Positions 1-8,567 of a stretch of 58,277 bases of DNA are shown here, piece after piece (the stretch's first letter is position 1; every line of letters begins with the position of its first letter). Made by a program: the position numbers and the translations under genes. The notes beneath the pieces were generated by a model. The model was given only the letters and a program-made list of their open reading frames with translations, ran no database searches and was not told where the DNA came from. Origin of the DNA: Candidatus Zixiibacteriota bacterium (lineage in GTDB: Bacteria; Zixibacteria; MSB-5A5; JAABVY01; JAHJOQ01); NCBI GenBank assembly GCA_018820315.1, contig JAHJOQ010000152.1, positions 1-58,277 of the forward strand, read 5' to 3'.

Positions 1-2
1 GT

Positions 3-1916
3 CTCTATGAGACCACCACGTCAGGCAGCAGCCCGCTGATTCTGAACGGCGTCCACCTGGAGCCCGGAACGTACTACATAATGATCGACACATGGCCGTC
101 ACCGGATTGTATCCCGACATTCGACCTCACGATCACCGCAGCCGCGGGGCCGACACCTGGCGACGACTGCACCGGTCCGGTTGAAGTCAAGATCCCGACT
201 GACCTGCCGTATGCCGACATCGCCAACTACACTTGTGGCAGAGGCGAGTTTGCTGATGCAACCTGTCTCGGTTACTACGATGGTGGCGACGACATCTTCT
301 ACGAAGTGCAAGTTACCGTCGCGACAGTGGTGACAATCACGATGGATCCGAAGGGCACGACCTACACAGGCATTGCTATCGATGATGCCTGCCCGCCGGA
401 TCTGGACTGTATTGCTCTCGTGACTGGTTCCAGCGGAACTACTCTGAAAGTGATTGAAGACCTGTTGCTTGATCCGGGTACCTACTACATCATGATCGAC
501 ACCTGGCCGAGCCCGCAGTGTATTGCGGACTTCGACCTCTTCATCGAAGGTGGTATGGATCCGGGTGAGTTGACCTACACACCGGCATCGTTCGATTTCG
601 GTACGGTCAACGCAGGCGACAATGGTTCAGGCACACTGACGCTTGACAACATTGGCGAGATGGACCTTAACTGGGACGCCTCCGTAGTATATCATGCTCC
701 GAGTGCTCCGGAAATCGAAGGTGCGTACATTTCCGCCGGTGGCGATTACTCGCCAGGCGCGACAATGGACGTCGTCTTCACACTTCAGAATGCCAGTTCT
801 GATGCTGAGTGGCTCGATGAAGCTACCATTACATTCCCACCGGGAGTGTTCGTTAACTCAGCGACAAACTTTGTCGTTGTGACTAACGCGACGCACTACT
901 TGCAGTGGGATGGCACTGTTGGTGACAATCAGACCACAGTCTGGTTCGATCACAACGGTGGCTATGGTAACATCTATTCGACCGAAACGGCCGAAGCCAC
1001 AATCAACATCACTTTTGATGCAGGTCTTGCAGGCCCGATCACCATGCCGTACACTATTTCCGGCGACGATTGGGGCGGAGACCCGCACGATGTTTCTGGT
1101 GTGCTGGTTATGAATCAGGTCGATCCGGCAGCGGGTTGGCTGTCTGTGTCCCCGACTTCCGGTACTATTCCTGGCACTGGCTTAGCGCCTCAGGATGTTA
1201 CCGTGGGCTGGGATGCAACTGGCCTGTACAACGAGACTTATGAAGCCGACATCGTCATTTCACATGATGGCGTCAACAAGGGTTCTGCTGTCGTTCCGGT
1301 CACTATGACCGTAACCGGCGGCGACCTGAAGGCTGCTATGGGTCCGGACCCGATGTACATCTACTATCAGTTTGCTTACACTCCGTACGTCGGTTCGATA
1401 TTCGTGGGTAACTTTAATCCTGGCTACTCTGCCGCCAATGTCGCGTCTGTCGACATTAACGGCGTAGCCGGTACTTTCGTCCAGACTCATCCGAGTATGG
1501 CTGGCTTCTCAGGCGACGTGGCCGAGTTCTCATTCCCGGTTGCCGACTTCCTGGAAGGCCTCGGTGCTCCGCTTGACCTGGTGACAGTACCGTTCTCGAT
1601 CACCGGTACATTCGACGATGCCGCGGCCTTCAGTGGCGGTGGCCATGTCGACGTGTACGGTAAGAGCTCTATCAGTGGTGGCAAGAACTGGATCGTTCCT
1701 CAGGATGAAGTTGTCCTGCACGGCGACGTTGATGTGTCAGGTTATCTTGACATCGACGATGTCACATTCCTGATTTCGGTTATTTTCCAGGGTGGTATCA
1801 TGCCTGGACCGATGACCATCGGGGATTGCGACTGCTCGCACGACACCGATATTGATGACGTGGTCTACATGATTGCGTACATCTTCATTGGTGGACCTGC
1901 ACCGTGTGAATACTGA
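3..1916 (+). CDS. Exported PPC/Ig-like/dockerin protein, 5' partial
   Basis: The reading frame is open from base 3, so the true start lies left of the window; 637 residues are visible. The visible part begins inside a pre-peptidase C-terminal (PPC)-like domain ending 'YYIMIDTWPSP.C'. A complete second copy follows (Cys-rich 'TCLGYYDGGDD', 'DDACPPD'), then an Ig-like region starting 'FDFGTVNAGDNGSG', a middle region shared with the gene at 4732, and a C-terminal pair of dockerin-like calcium loops ('GDVDVSGYLDIDDV' and 'DCDCSHDTDIDDVVYMIAYIF'). The protein ends 'GGPAPCEY'. Such modules act outside the cell. From the family, dockerin loops bind calcium and usually dock onto cohesin domains; the partner here is unknown. 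It is a paralogue of the 4732 gene, aligning by eye over its full visible length. No catalytic domain is visible. Confidence 0.9.
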   Translation, partial: LYETTTSGSSPLILNGVHLEPGTYYIMIDTWPSPDCIPTFDLTITAAAGPTPGDDCTGPVEVKIPTDLPYADIANYTCGRGEFADATCLGYYDGGDDIFYEVQVTVATVVTITMDPKGTTYTGIAIDDACPPDLDCIALVTGSSGTTLKVIEDLLLDPGTYYIMIDTWPSPQCIADFDLFIEGGMDPGELTYTPASFDFGTVNAGDNGSGTLTLDNIGEMDLNWDASVVYHAPSAPEIEGAYISAGGDYSPGATMDVVFTLQNASSDAEWLDEATITFPPGVFVNSATNFVVVTNATHYLQWDGTVGDNQTTVWFDHNGGYGNIYSTETAEATINITFDAGLAGPITMPYTISGDDWGGDPHDVSGVLVMNQVDPAAGWLSVSPTSGTIPGTGLAPQDVTVGWDATGLYNETYEADIVISHDGVNKGSAVVPVTMTVTGGDLKAAMGPDPMYIYYQFAYTPYVGSIFVGNFNPGYSAANVASVDINGVAGTFVQTHPSMAGFSGDVAEFSFPVADFLEGLGAPLDLVTVPFSITGTFDDAAAFSGGGHVDVYGKSSISGGKNWIVPQDEVVLHGDVDVSGYLDIDDVTFLISVIFQGGIMPGPMTIGDCDCSHDTDIDDVVYMIAYIFIGGPAPCEY

Positions 1917-1942
1917 TAATATCTTTTATTAGATAGATCAGT

Positions 1943-1976
1943 GGAGCCTGCGTTAATGCGCAGGCTCCTTTTTTTT
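1943..1976 (+). terminator. Rho-independent terminator
   Basis: A perfect 10-bp stem (GGAGCCTGCG / CGCAGGCTCC) with a 6-nt loop is followed by eight T residues. It lies 27 bases after the stop of the first gene. The arm sequence recurs in the terminator at 4565. Confidence 0.93.
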
Positions 1977-2121
1977 GTAAGAATTTGACAGTGATCCGTG
2001 ATTATCTTCGTCGAGCTTCTGCGCTACTAATCCAGGAATATGTCTATCATCCAGGCGACATTTGTCCATGGCGAATTATGATATCTTCCGCCGATATTAG
2101 GACAGCAAGTCTACTTTTTAC

Positions 2122-2150
2122 TTGACAAACACATCCACTGTTGGCTAATT
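2122..2150 (+). promoter_or_regulatory. Putative sigma-70 promoter for the small membrane protein
   Basis: A perfect TTGACA (2122-2127) is followed after 16-17 bases by a weak -10 (GCTAAT/CTAATT, 2144-2150). It lies about 40 bases upstream of the ATG at 2190. Confidence 0.5.
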
Positions 2151-2189
2151 CATGTAACACACTTTGGACTGTACTAATCAGGAGGTGTT

Positions 2190-2444
2190 ATGAAGATAGT
2201 TCTGCTATCCATTGCACTCGTCATGATGATATCAGGTATGGTGCTGGGTATGATGTCGCGGAAACACAAGTCAGAACTGGTTCGATCAATTCCCTGGTAC
2301 AACTTCAAGTTCTGGTGCAATCCCTGGAGGCTGCCGGACATCTATACCGAGAAGGGTGTCAGGATGCACAGCTTGTCGCTGAGTCTGATCATGTCGGGAG
2401 TTGCTTTGGTCGTGGCAGTCAAGGGGTTGCCGTCACTATTCTGA
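2190..2444 (+). CDS. Small two-helix membrane protein, unknown function
   Basis: This 84-residue protein has a strong ribosome binding site (GGAGGTG at 2181-2187). Residues 2-22 form a hydrophobic N-terminal helix and residues 62-83 a second one. Between them is a basic, Trp-rich loop containing 'SIPWYNFKFWCNPWRLP'. I do not recognise the family. It stands alone between terminator- and repeat-like hairpins and appears to have its own promoter, so it is probably monocistronic. The ribosome binding site and two credible membrane segments support a real gene rather than a chance frame. Confidence 0.65.
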   Translation: MKIVLLSIALVMMISGMVLGMMSRKHKSELVRSIPWYNFKFWCNPWRLPDIYTEKGVRMHSLSLSLIMSGVALVVAVKGLPSLF

Positions 2445-2482
2445 GAGTAATACGCTGCTGCGACATCTAGCGTTCGGTACTC

Positions 2483-2560
2483 GGGCAGGACACCCGTATC
2501 CTGCCGGAGTCGCCCGGTTACAATCCCGAAGGGCCGTCAGAAGGGAATCCTGACGGCGCA
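2483..2560. repeat. Intergenic palindromic repeat
   Basis: Two hairpins lie side by side: GGCAGGA (2484-2490) with TCCTGCC (2499-2505), and GCCGTCAG (2533-2540) with CTGACGGC (2550-2557). The second hairpin, with its internal AAGGGA and trailing GCGCA, recurs at 13291-13320, where a neighbouring ATCCTGCC motif is also shared. This looks like a dispersed REP-like element. It may also end transcription of the gene at 2190, though no T-run follows. Confidence 0.55.
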
Positions 2561-2613
2561 AGAAAGACCCTTAAGTCCTTGAACAATTGCATCTTCTCCG
2601 CTCGAATACATGC

Positions 2614-2641
2614 TTGACAACATTGAGAAAAGCAGTATACT
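2614..2641 (+). promoter_or_regulatory. Sigma-70-type promoter
   Basis: TTGACA (2614-2619), a 16-base spacer and TATACT (2636-2641) form a near-consensus promoter. The predicted transcript starts near 2648 and leads to the GTG start at 2705. Confidence 0.75.
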
Positions 2642-2704
2642 ATATGTTGATATATACTTCATGGGCTTGATTACAATACGCTGTTAATAGAAAGGTAGGG
2701 ATTT

Positions 2705-4537
2705 GTGAAGTTCTTATCGACAATTGTCGTTTTACTCGCAGCTCTTCTGATAATTGCGATGCCGCTGTCAGCACAGGATACCGGAATCAAGGATACACTG
2801 CGCTTCGTCCCATCATCCGGCACGTGGACAATTGACACCGATGCCGATACTCTCTTCACGCTGGCTCTTTGGGGATGGTCCGATCAGAATATCAAAGCCA
2901 CGTCTCTGCCATTCGTGATGGCCACCAGCACCGGAGGGGGAACCGGGCATGATGACTCTCTAATTGTGCTCAAGGACTGGGTTCTGTCGATTGCCCCGAA
3001 TATCCCGGTTTTTTCATTCAGCCATATTGACGGCACGAGTTTTCCTGCCGCACTCCACAATAATTACAATGGCGCACTGATTGGAATGGTGAATCTCTTC
3101 ACCCCGCTCTTTCCACCTAATACGCTTACCAAGCTTGGGGATTTGACTGTGACGATGCTTGATCCTGAAAACGCGTCGTGTGAGTTTGACATTGTTATCG
3201 ACTCGATGTTCTTCCCGCCCGCCGGGACATTCAAGTATTCACCTGACGTGGGCAGCGGATATCCTCCACAGTTCGTGGGCACGACTATTCACGTCGTGAA
3301 CAATCTGTGCCAGGTGCCGACTAATCCGACGATAGGCGTCGACCCCGCATCGTTTGATTTCGAAGCGGTCGAAGGCGGGTCGAATCCACTCATGCAGGTT
3401 CTCAATGTCAGTAATATCGGAGACGGGACTCTCAACTGGTCGGTGCCGAACGCCGAAAGCTGGCTGTCTCTGAATCCGACATCCGGAGTGGATACTGATT
3501 CGACTATGCTGTCTGTAGACATTACAGGTTTATCGGCCGCGACTTATGAAGATACCGTCACGGTCAGCGATCCTTCGGCAACAAATAATCCGGTAAAAGT
3601 GCCGGTTATGCTGACAGTACTCGAGCCTCCTCCGGTGATTGTACTCGATCCAACATCATTCTCCTTCGAGGGAGTGCTTGGAGAAACCGTCGTTGACGTT
3701 GACAGCCTCTTCATCACGAATGGTGGTGGAAGGACGCTGAACTGGACAACATCGGATGATGTCGACTGGCTCACGCTAGCCCCGACTTCTGGTTCGGGTG
3801 ACGGCATTGTTGAATTCGTGGTCGATATATCGTCACTCGATTCGGCCGGAACATACCTTGCGACAGTAACGGTATCCGATCCTGAGGCCACGAACAATCC
3901 GCAGACAGCTGCAGTGACATTGAATGTTGCTGAAGTTTCGTCAGATCTGGCGGCAGTCTTCGATCCCGATCCGGCATACATCTATTACAAATTTGCTATC
4001 GACTCAATCATGGCGACTGTTTTCATCGGCAACTTCTCGGAACATGTTCCGGAGGATGTTGTCGGGACCAGCATTTTGGTGAATGGCACGGTTGAAGCGC
4101 GGTCAACGATTATAACCACTCATCCAGACTTCGTCGATCCGGTGCTTGCCGTGACAATTGCAATCGGAACTTTCCTCGATACTTACGGACCGGTGCTCGA
4201 TACCGCGGCAAGTGAATTCACTGTCGAAGGTATCTATGATGATAGTATTCCGTTCAGTACTATTGGCACGCTTGACATAATTGGCCATTATTCGAGAAAT
4301 CCGAAGCAGTACATTGTCCCAGATAATTTCACTGCCTTGCCGGGCGATATAGATCAGTCAGGCGGCATCGACATTGATGATATAATCATGACTGTCGGAT
4401 ATGTTTTCCTCGGAAGACCGCTGCCGGGATCGATAGTAAAGGCAGACTACGACTGCTCGCACTCTGTTGATATCGACGATATTATACACCTTGCCGAGTA
4501 TGTATTTCTCGGCGGGGAGTTGCCGTGTGTGTCGTAG
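2705..4537 (+). CDS. Exported BACON/dockerin protein
   Basis: The 610-residue protein begins at GTG after GGTAGGG. Residues 1-23 are a Sec signal peptide ending 'LSAQ'. Residues 24-200 form an N-terminal beta domain ('FFPPAGTFKYSP') shared with the 4732 protein. Two BACON-type Ig-like domains follow (about 205-310 and 312-415; 'DWLTLAPTSGSGDG', 'ATVTVSDPEATNNP'), then a region shared with neighbouring paralogues ('YIYYKFA ... VFIGNF'). The end is a paired dockerin-like module from about 545 ('[15 protein letters not shown]', 'DYDCSHSVDIDDII'). It is predicted to be secreted and calcium-binding with adhesive modules; no enzyme domain is seen. It has its own promoter (2614) and terminator (4565). 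Confidence 0.9.
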   Translation: MKFLSTIVVLLAALLIIAMPLSAQDTGIKDTLRFVPSSGTWTIDTDADTLFTLALWGWSDQNIKATSLPFVMATSTGGGTGHDDSLIVLKDWVLSIAPNIPVFSFSHIDGTSFPAALHNNYNGALIGMVNLFTPLFPPNTLTKLGDLTVTMLDPENASCEFDIVIDSMFFPPAGTFKYSPDVGSGYPPQFVGTTIHVVNNLCQVPTNPTIGVDPASFDFEAVEGGSNPLMQVLNVSNIGDGTLNWSVPNAESWLSLNPTSGVDTDSTMLSVDITGLSAATYEDTVTVSDPSATNNPVKVPVMLTVLEPPPVIVLDPTSFSFEGVLGETVVDVDSLFITNGGGRTLNWTTSDDVDWLTLAPTSGSGDGIVEFVVDISSLDSAGTYLATVTVSDPEATNNPQTAAVTLNVAEVSSDLAAVFDPDPAYIYYKFAIDSIMATVFIGNFSEHVPEDVVGTSILVNGTVEARSTIITTHPDFVDPVLAVTIAIGTFLDTYGPVLDTAASEFTVEGIYDDSIPFSTIGTLDIIGHYSRNPKQYIVPDNFTALPGDIDQSGGIDIDDIIMTVGYVFLGRPLPGSIVKADYDCSHSVDIDDIIHLAEYVFLGGELPCVS

Positions 4538-4564
4538 TCGGACAATAGTCTGATTCCGATATCA

Positions 4565-4597
4565 TGAGCCTGCGTAACCGCAGGCTCATTTTGTTTG
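4565..4597 (+). terminator. Rho-independent terminator
   Basis: A 10-bp perfect stem (TGAGCCTGCG / CGCAGGCTCA) with loop TAAC is followed by TTTTGTTT. The stem core is the same as in the terminator at 1943. Confidence 0.9.
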
Positions 4598-4645
4598 GTA
4601 TATGGGTCGCATCGCAGCATCGACAAAAGCGGGCGCGATAACAAC

Positions 4646-4674
4646 TTGACATACTCGCCTATGTTCGTTATAAC
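4646..4674 (+). promoter_or_regulatory. Sigma-70-type promoter
   Basis: TTGACA (4646-4651), an exact 17-base spacer and TATAAC (4669-4674) lie upstream of the gene at 4732. Confidence 0.78.
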
Positions 4675-4731
4675 TTAATGTATACATCCATTTCTGACCA
4701 TTTATGATCGCATATCGAAAGGAAGGATATC

Positions 4732-7700
4732 ATGAAATCCTCCGCAATACTTGCCGTAATGATTCTCGTCTTTCTTGGAGGTGTATCTCCGGCTACCGGA
4801 CAGGATACCGGCATCCCCGACTCTGCACGGTTTGAGCCGAATCCAGCCACGTGGACGATAAACTCCGATGCCGATTCGGTATTCTCAATCGAGCTCTGGG
4901 GATTCAGTGACCAGAACATAGGTGCTTTGTCACTTGGTTTCGAGTTGCTTATCGATGGCGGGAGTGGAATCAGTCTTTATGACTCGCTAATTGTGGTTGA
5001 TACATTCATTTTCGATGCAGCATTAGAGTGGGATATCTTCGGCTATGCTAGATCGTGTCTGCAGCCGGAATACGGATCGCAGCACCTGGGCTTCAATGGT
5101 TTTCTGATGGGCGGGCTGGGATTTTATGGTTACATGCTGCAGCCCTCCATGCCAACCAAGCTCGGTGATCTGTATGTGAAAGTAATAAATGCATATGATC
5201 TTCTGGAGTCGTTTGAGATTGTTGTCGACTCGGCGTTCTATCCGCCGGCAGGTTCCTTCAAATTCTCGCCCGGCAGGCGGACATTCTTGGTCGGCTATGC
5301 TCCGCAATTCGCATCAGAGACGATCATCGTTGAGAATAATCTCGGAATACCAGTGATTCCGGAGATTAATCTGACACCTGATGTATTCGAATTTACTGCC
5401 GAACCTGATGGCGTTGATCCGTTTCCTCAGATGATGCAGATCAGTAACTCCGGCAACGGAACGCTCCAATGGACGGCGTCTGACGATGCTGATTGGCTGA
5501 CGTTATTCCCATCAGACGGTGTCGGTGACAGCCCCTGCACGCTAGCTGTTGACATAACCGGCCTCCCAGTGGGTCAATACACTGCGACGGTGATGGTCTC
5601 AGATCCCGAAGCAGCCAATAGCCCGCAATATGCAACGGTGACTCTGAACATGGTGGATGTGCCGGCAATCATTGCACTCGATCCCACGAGCTTCCTGTTT
5701 GAAGCAATAGAGGGGGGTGAGAACCCTATCGGGCAGATTCTATCGATTTACAACGGCGCGAAGGGAGAATTGAACTGGTTGGCATCCGATGATGCTGATT
5801 GGCTTGCGCTAAGTCCTGAGTCGGGAGTCGGCAACGGTACCTGCACGCTGTTTGTCGACATCTTTGGGCTTGCAGATGGAGACTACAGCGCGACTGTGAC
5901 AATCTCTGATCCGGAGGCACCGAACAGCCCGCAGACAGCCGGTGTAGCCTTGCATGTTCAGGACAATTTGCCTCTTATCATGCTCACTCCGTCATCATTC
6001 CAGTTTTATATATCTTCAGGCAGCCTGGATCCGCCTCCGCAGGAAATGTCGATCCTTAACGGTTGGATGGGCGAACTGAATTGGTCGGTATCGGATGATG
6101 CAGACTGGCTCACGCTTGATCCTGTTTCCGGAATCGGTGATGGCATTTCCACGCTATCGGTTGCAACCAGCGGTCTTCCAGACGGAGTTTACAATGCCAC
6201 CGTAACTGTCACTGACCCGGGAGCATCGAACAGTCCACAGACTGCACCTGTCTTACTGATTGTGGAACCACAACCGGGAGAACCGGGGGATGATTGCTCG
6301 GAGCCTATCCTGGTTTCTCTGCCTGCCGATCTCTACGATCATTACTTGAACACTACATGCGGCAGGTTGAACTACTATGATGAAACTTGTCTCGGATCAT
6401 ACGATGGCGGTGAAGACATCATCTATGAAATCACCGTTGACTATCCGATTATGGTAGACTTCAACCTCGATCCCAACGGCACTCCTTGGAGTGGCATGCT
6501 GCTGGATGACGCATGTCCGCCCGATCCGGTGAACTGCCTGGCGATGACGACCAACAGTTCCGGTTCTCCAATGTTCATGGATGCTCAGTTTCTCGACGCT
6601 GGCGTATACTATGTTATGATCGATACATGGCCTGCGCCCGATTGCATACCGAGCTTTGACTTTTGCATCACTGAGATAGCTCCGCCTGGCTGGGGATTCG
6701 ACTGCGATGCACCTATAGAGGTTCTGCTACCGGATGATCTGCCGTATGTCGATCCGAATCAGACGACTTGTGGGATGACCAATGCTTATAGCAGTACGTG
6801 TCTCGGGTATTACGATGGTGGCGAGGATGTTCTGTATGAGTTGCAGGTTTCGATACCATCCACCGTTCTGGTCTCGCTGGATCCCAAAGGTACTAACTAT
6901 ACTGGTTTTGTGCTGGATGATAACTGTCCTCCAGATCCGGCCGACTGCATAGCGTTTGCAACTGCCGGAAGCAGTGGTAGTCCGTATGAGATTCCACCGG
7001 TATTTCTCAGCACAGGAACATACTATATCATGGTTGACACTTGGCCAAGCCCCAACTGTATCCCTGACTTCGACCTGTATCTGGATGTTCCTATTCCGCC
7101 GGGTAACCTGACAGTAGATCCATCAGAGTTTGATTTTGGCACCGTTGATGAAGGTGAGAATGGTTCTGATGTGCTGACTTTGGGCAATGAAGGCGGTTCT
7201 TCAATTGAGTACTCTGTATCTGTGGAGTATGGTCCGACGGTTCCGCCCGAAATCGACGGCGCATATGTGATGACTAACGACAAGTACTTACCCGGGACAA
7301 CGATGGATGTTGAATTCGTACTCGCCAACGACAGCCAGGATGCGGAATGGCTCGATGAGGTCACCATTACATTTCCGGCGGGAGTGATAGTGAACTCTTC
7401 GACCGACTTCGTCGTGCAGGAAGCTCCGGGTCACTATCTGCAGTATGACGGCTCGACTGGAGAAGAGGTCACCGTTACATGGTTTGACTACAATGGCGGA
7501 TACGGCAACATCTATGCTACCGAAGTCGCGGTAGCTACGATGAATCTCACCTTCGCCGATTCGCTTGATGGCGATGTCTCTTTCGACTTCACGATATCTG
7601 GCGACGACTATGGCGGTGATCCGCATGATGTTGCTGGGTCTTTTGTAATCAGCCAGGCTGATCCGAGTGAGAGCTGGCTCACCCTGACTCCACCATCCGG

Positions 7701-8439
7701 AACGGTGATGCCGGGCGAAACCACCCCACTTGCAGTGGCATGGCATACTTCCGGCCTGTACAACGGTACACACGAGGCAGACATTGTAATATCACACAGT
7801 GGTATGAGCTCGATAGAAATCGTGCCGGTTCAGATCACTATCATCAATGGACCCGCCAAGGCGGAATTCGCCAATGCTGTGTACTATATGTATTACATGT
7901 TTGCTTATGATCCCATGTATGCTTCTGCGTACGTCGGCAACTTCAGCCCTCCGTATACTGCTAACGATGTGGCATTGTTGACAGTGAATGGCGAACTTGC
8001 CGAAATCGTTGGAGTACTGTCCGACTACCCGGGATTTGATGGAGAAGTACTAGAGGTCTCCGTGGCGCTGACTCCATTCCTGGAGCCGTATGGAGCTCCT
8101 GTCGATACATCGCGGCATCTATTCTCTGCGGACGGTGTGTACGGAGACGCTTTTGCCTTTGAAGGCGCTGGCAGTGTCAATCTGATCGGCAAGTACTCCG
8201 GGGACACGAGGCAGTGGATTCTCCCGGACGATGAAGTCGTTCTGCACGGTGATGCCGATGCTTCCGGATATCTGGATATAGACGACGCAGTGAAGGTGAT
8301 CGAGTTGATATTTACTGGCGGGATTATTCCCGGTCCGATGATGATAGCCGATTGCGATTGCTCAGACTCCGTCGACATTGACGATGTCGTATATCTGATT
8401 GCGTATATCTTTTTGCACGGTCCATATCCTTGCCATTAG
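4732..8439 (+). CDS. Large exported BACON/PPC/dockerin protein
   Basis: The 1235-residue protein starts at ATG behind GAAAGGAAGG. Residues 1-24 are a signal peptide ending 'ATGQ'. Residues 25-200 are the N-terminal domain shared with the 2705 gene. Three BACON-like domains follow (about 205-310, 310-410, 410-515; recurring 'SDDADWLTL'), then two PPC-like domains (about 520-655 and 658-785; 'TCLG.YDGGED', 'YYVMIDTWP'). Next come the 'FDFGTV..GENGSD' Ig-like region and the long region shared with the first gene, and finally a dockerin pair (from about 1165; 'GDADASGYLDIDD', '[21 protein letters not shown]'). It looks like a fusion of the architectures of its two upstream neighbours, a sign of module shuffling after tandem duplication. 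Expected to be cell-surface or secreted; the function is unknown. Confidence 0.92.
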   Translation: MKSSAILAVMILVFLGGVSPATGQDTGIPDSARFEPNPATWTINSDADSVFSIELWGFSDQNIGALSLGFELLIDGGSGISLYDSLIVVDTFIFDAALEWDIFGYARSCLQPEYGSQHLGFNGFLMGGLGFYGYMLQPSMPTKLGDLYVKVINAYDLLESFEIVVDSAFYPPAGSFKFSPGRRTFLVGYAPQFASETIIVENNLGIPVIPEINLTPDVFEFTAEPDGVDPFPQMMQISNSGNGTLQWTASDDADWLTLFPSDGVGDSPCTLAVDITGLPVGQYTATVMVSDPEAANSPQYATVTLNMVDVPAIIALDPTSFLFEAIEGGENPIGQILSIYNGAKGELNWLASDDADWLALSPESGVGNGTCTLFVDIFGLADGDYSATVTISDPEAPNSPQTAGVALHVQDNLPLIMLTPSSFQFYISSGSLDPPPQEMSILNGWMGELNWSVSDDADWLTLDPVSGIGDGISTLSVATSGLPDGVYNATVTVTDPGASNSPQTAPVLLIVEPQPGEPGDDCSEPILVSLPADLYDHYLNTTCGRLNYYDETCLGSYDGGEDIIYEITVDYPIMVDFNLDPNGTPWSGMLLDDACPPDPVNCLAMTTNSSGSPMFMDAQFLDAGVYYVMIDTWPAPDCIPSFDFCITEIAPPGWGFDCDAPIEVLLPDDLPYVDPNQTTCGMTNAYSSTCLGYYDGGEDVLYELQVSIPSTVLVSLDPKGTNYTGFVLDDNCPPDPADCIAFATAGSSGSPYEIPPVFLSTGTYYIMVDTWPSPNCIPDFDLYLDVPIPPGNLTVDPSEFDFGTVDEGENGSDVLTLGNEGGSSIEYSVSVEYGPTVPPEIDGAYVMTNDKYLPGTTMDVEFVLANDSQDAEWLDEVTITFPAGVIVNSSTDFVVQEAPGHYLQYDGSTGEEVTVTWFDYNGGYGNIYATEVAVATMNLTFADSLDGDVSFDFTISGDDYGGDPHDVAGSFVISQADPSESWLTLTPPSGTVMPGETTPLAVAWHTSGLYNGTHEADIVISHSGMSSIEIVPVQITIINGPAKAEFANAVYYMYYMFAYDPMYASAYVGNFSPPYTANDVALLTVNGELAEIVGVLSDYPGFDGEVLEVSVALTPFLEPYGAPVDTSRHLFSADGVYGDAFAFEGAGSVNLIGKYSGDTRQWILPDDEVVLHGDADASGYLDIDDAVKVIELIFTGGIIPGPMMIADCDCSDSVDIDDVVYLIAYIFLHGPYPCH

Positions 8440-8480
8440 CGATTATTCGCGCATGACGATTCGAATTGATCGATAAGAAG

Positions 8481-8505
8481 ACGCCGGAGGATTGCTCCGG
8501 CGTTT
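8481..8505. terminator. Hairpin between convergent genes
   Basis: The stem ACGCCGGAG / CTCCGGCGT (9 bp, loop GATTG) sits between the end of the 4732 gene and the end of the minus-strand dehydratase gene. T-runs are weak on both sides (TTTC; TCTTCTT on the other strand), so it could serve as a bidirectional terminator. Confidence 0.65.
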
Positions 8506-8567
8506 CATGTTCTCACCTATCAAGTGTGCGCGGTGACTGTTCCGCTGTTGACAGTGATGACCGTTGC

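Noticed and set aside
7288-7773. 161-codon minus-strand frame inside the 4732 gene
   Set aside because: Antisense to a well-supported repeat protein; Arg/His/Ile-rich translation with no domain.
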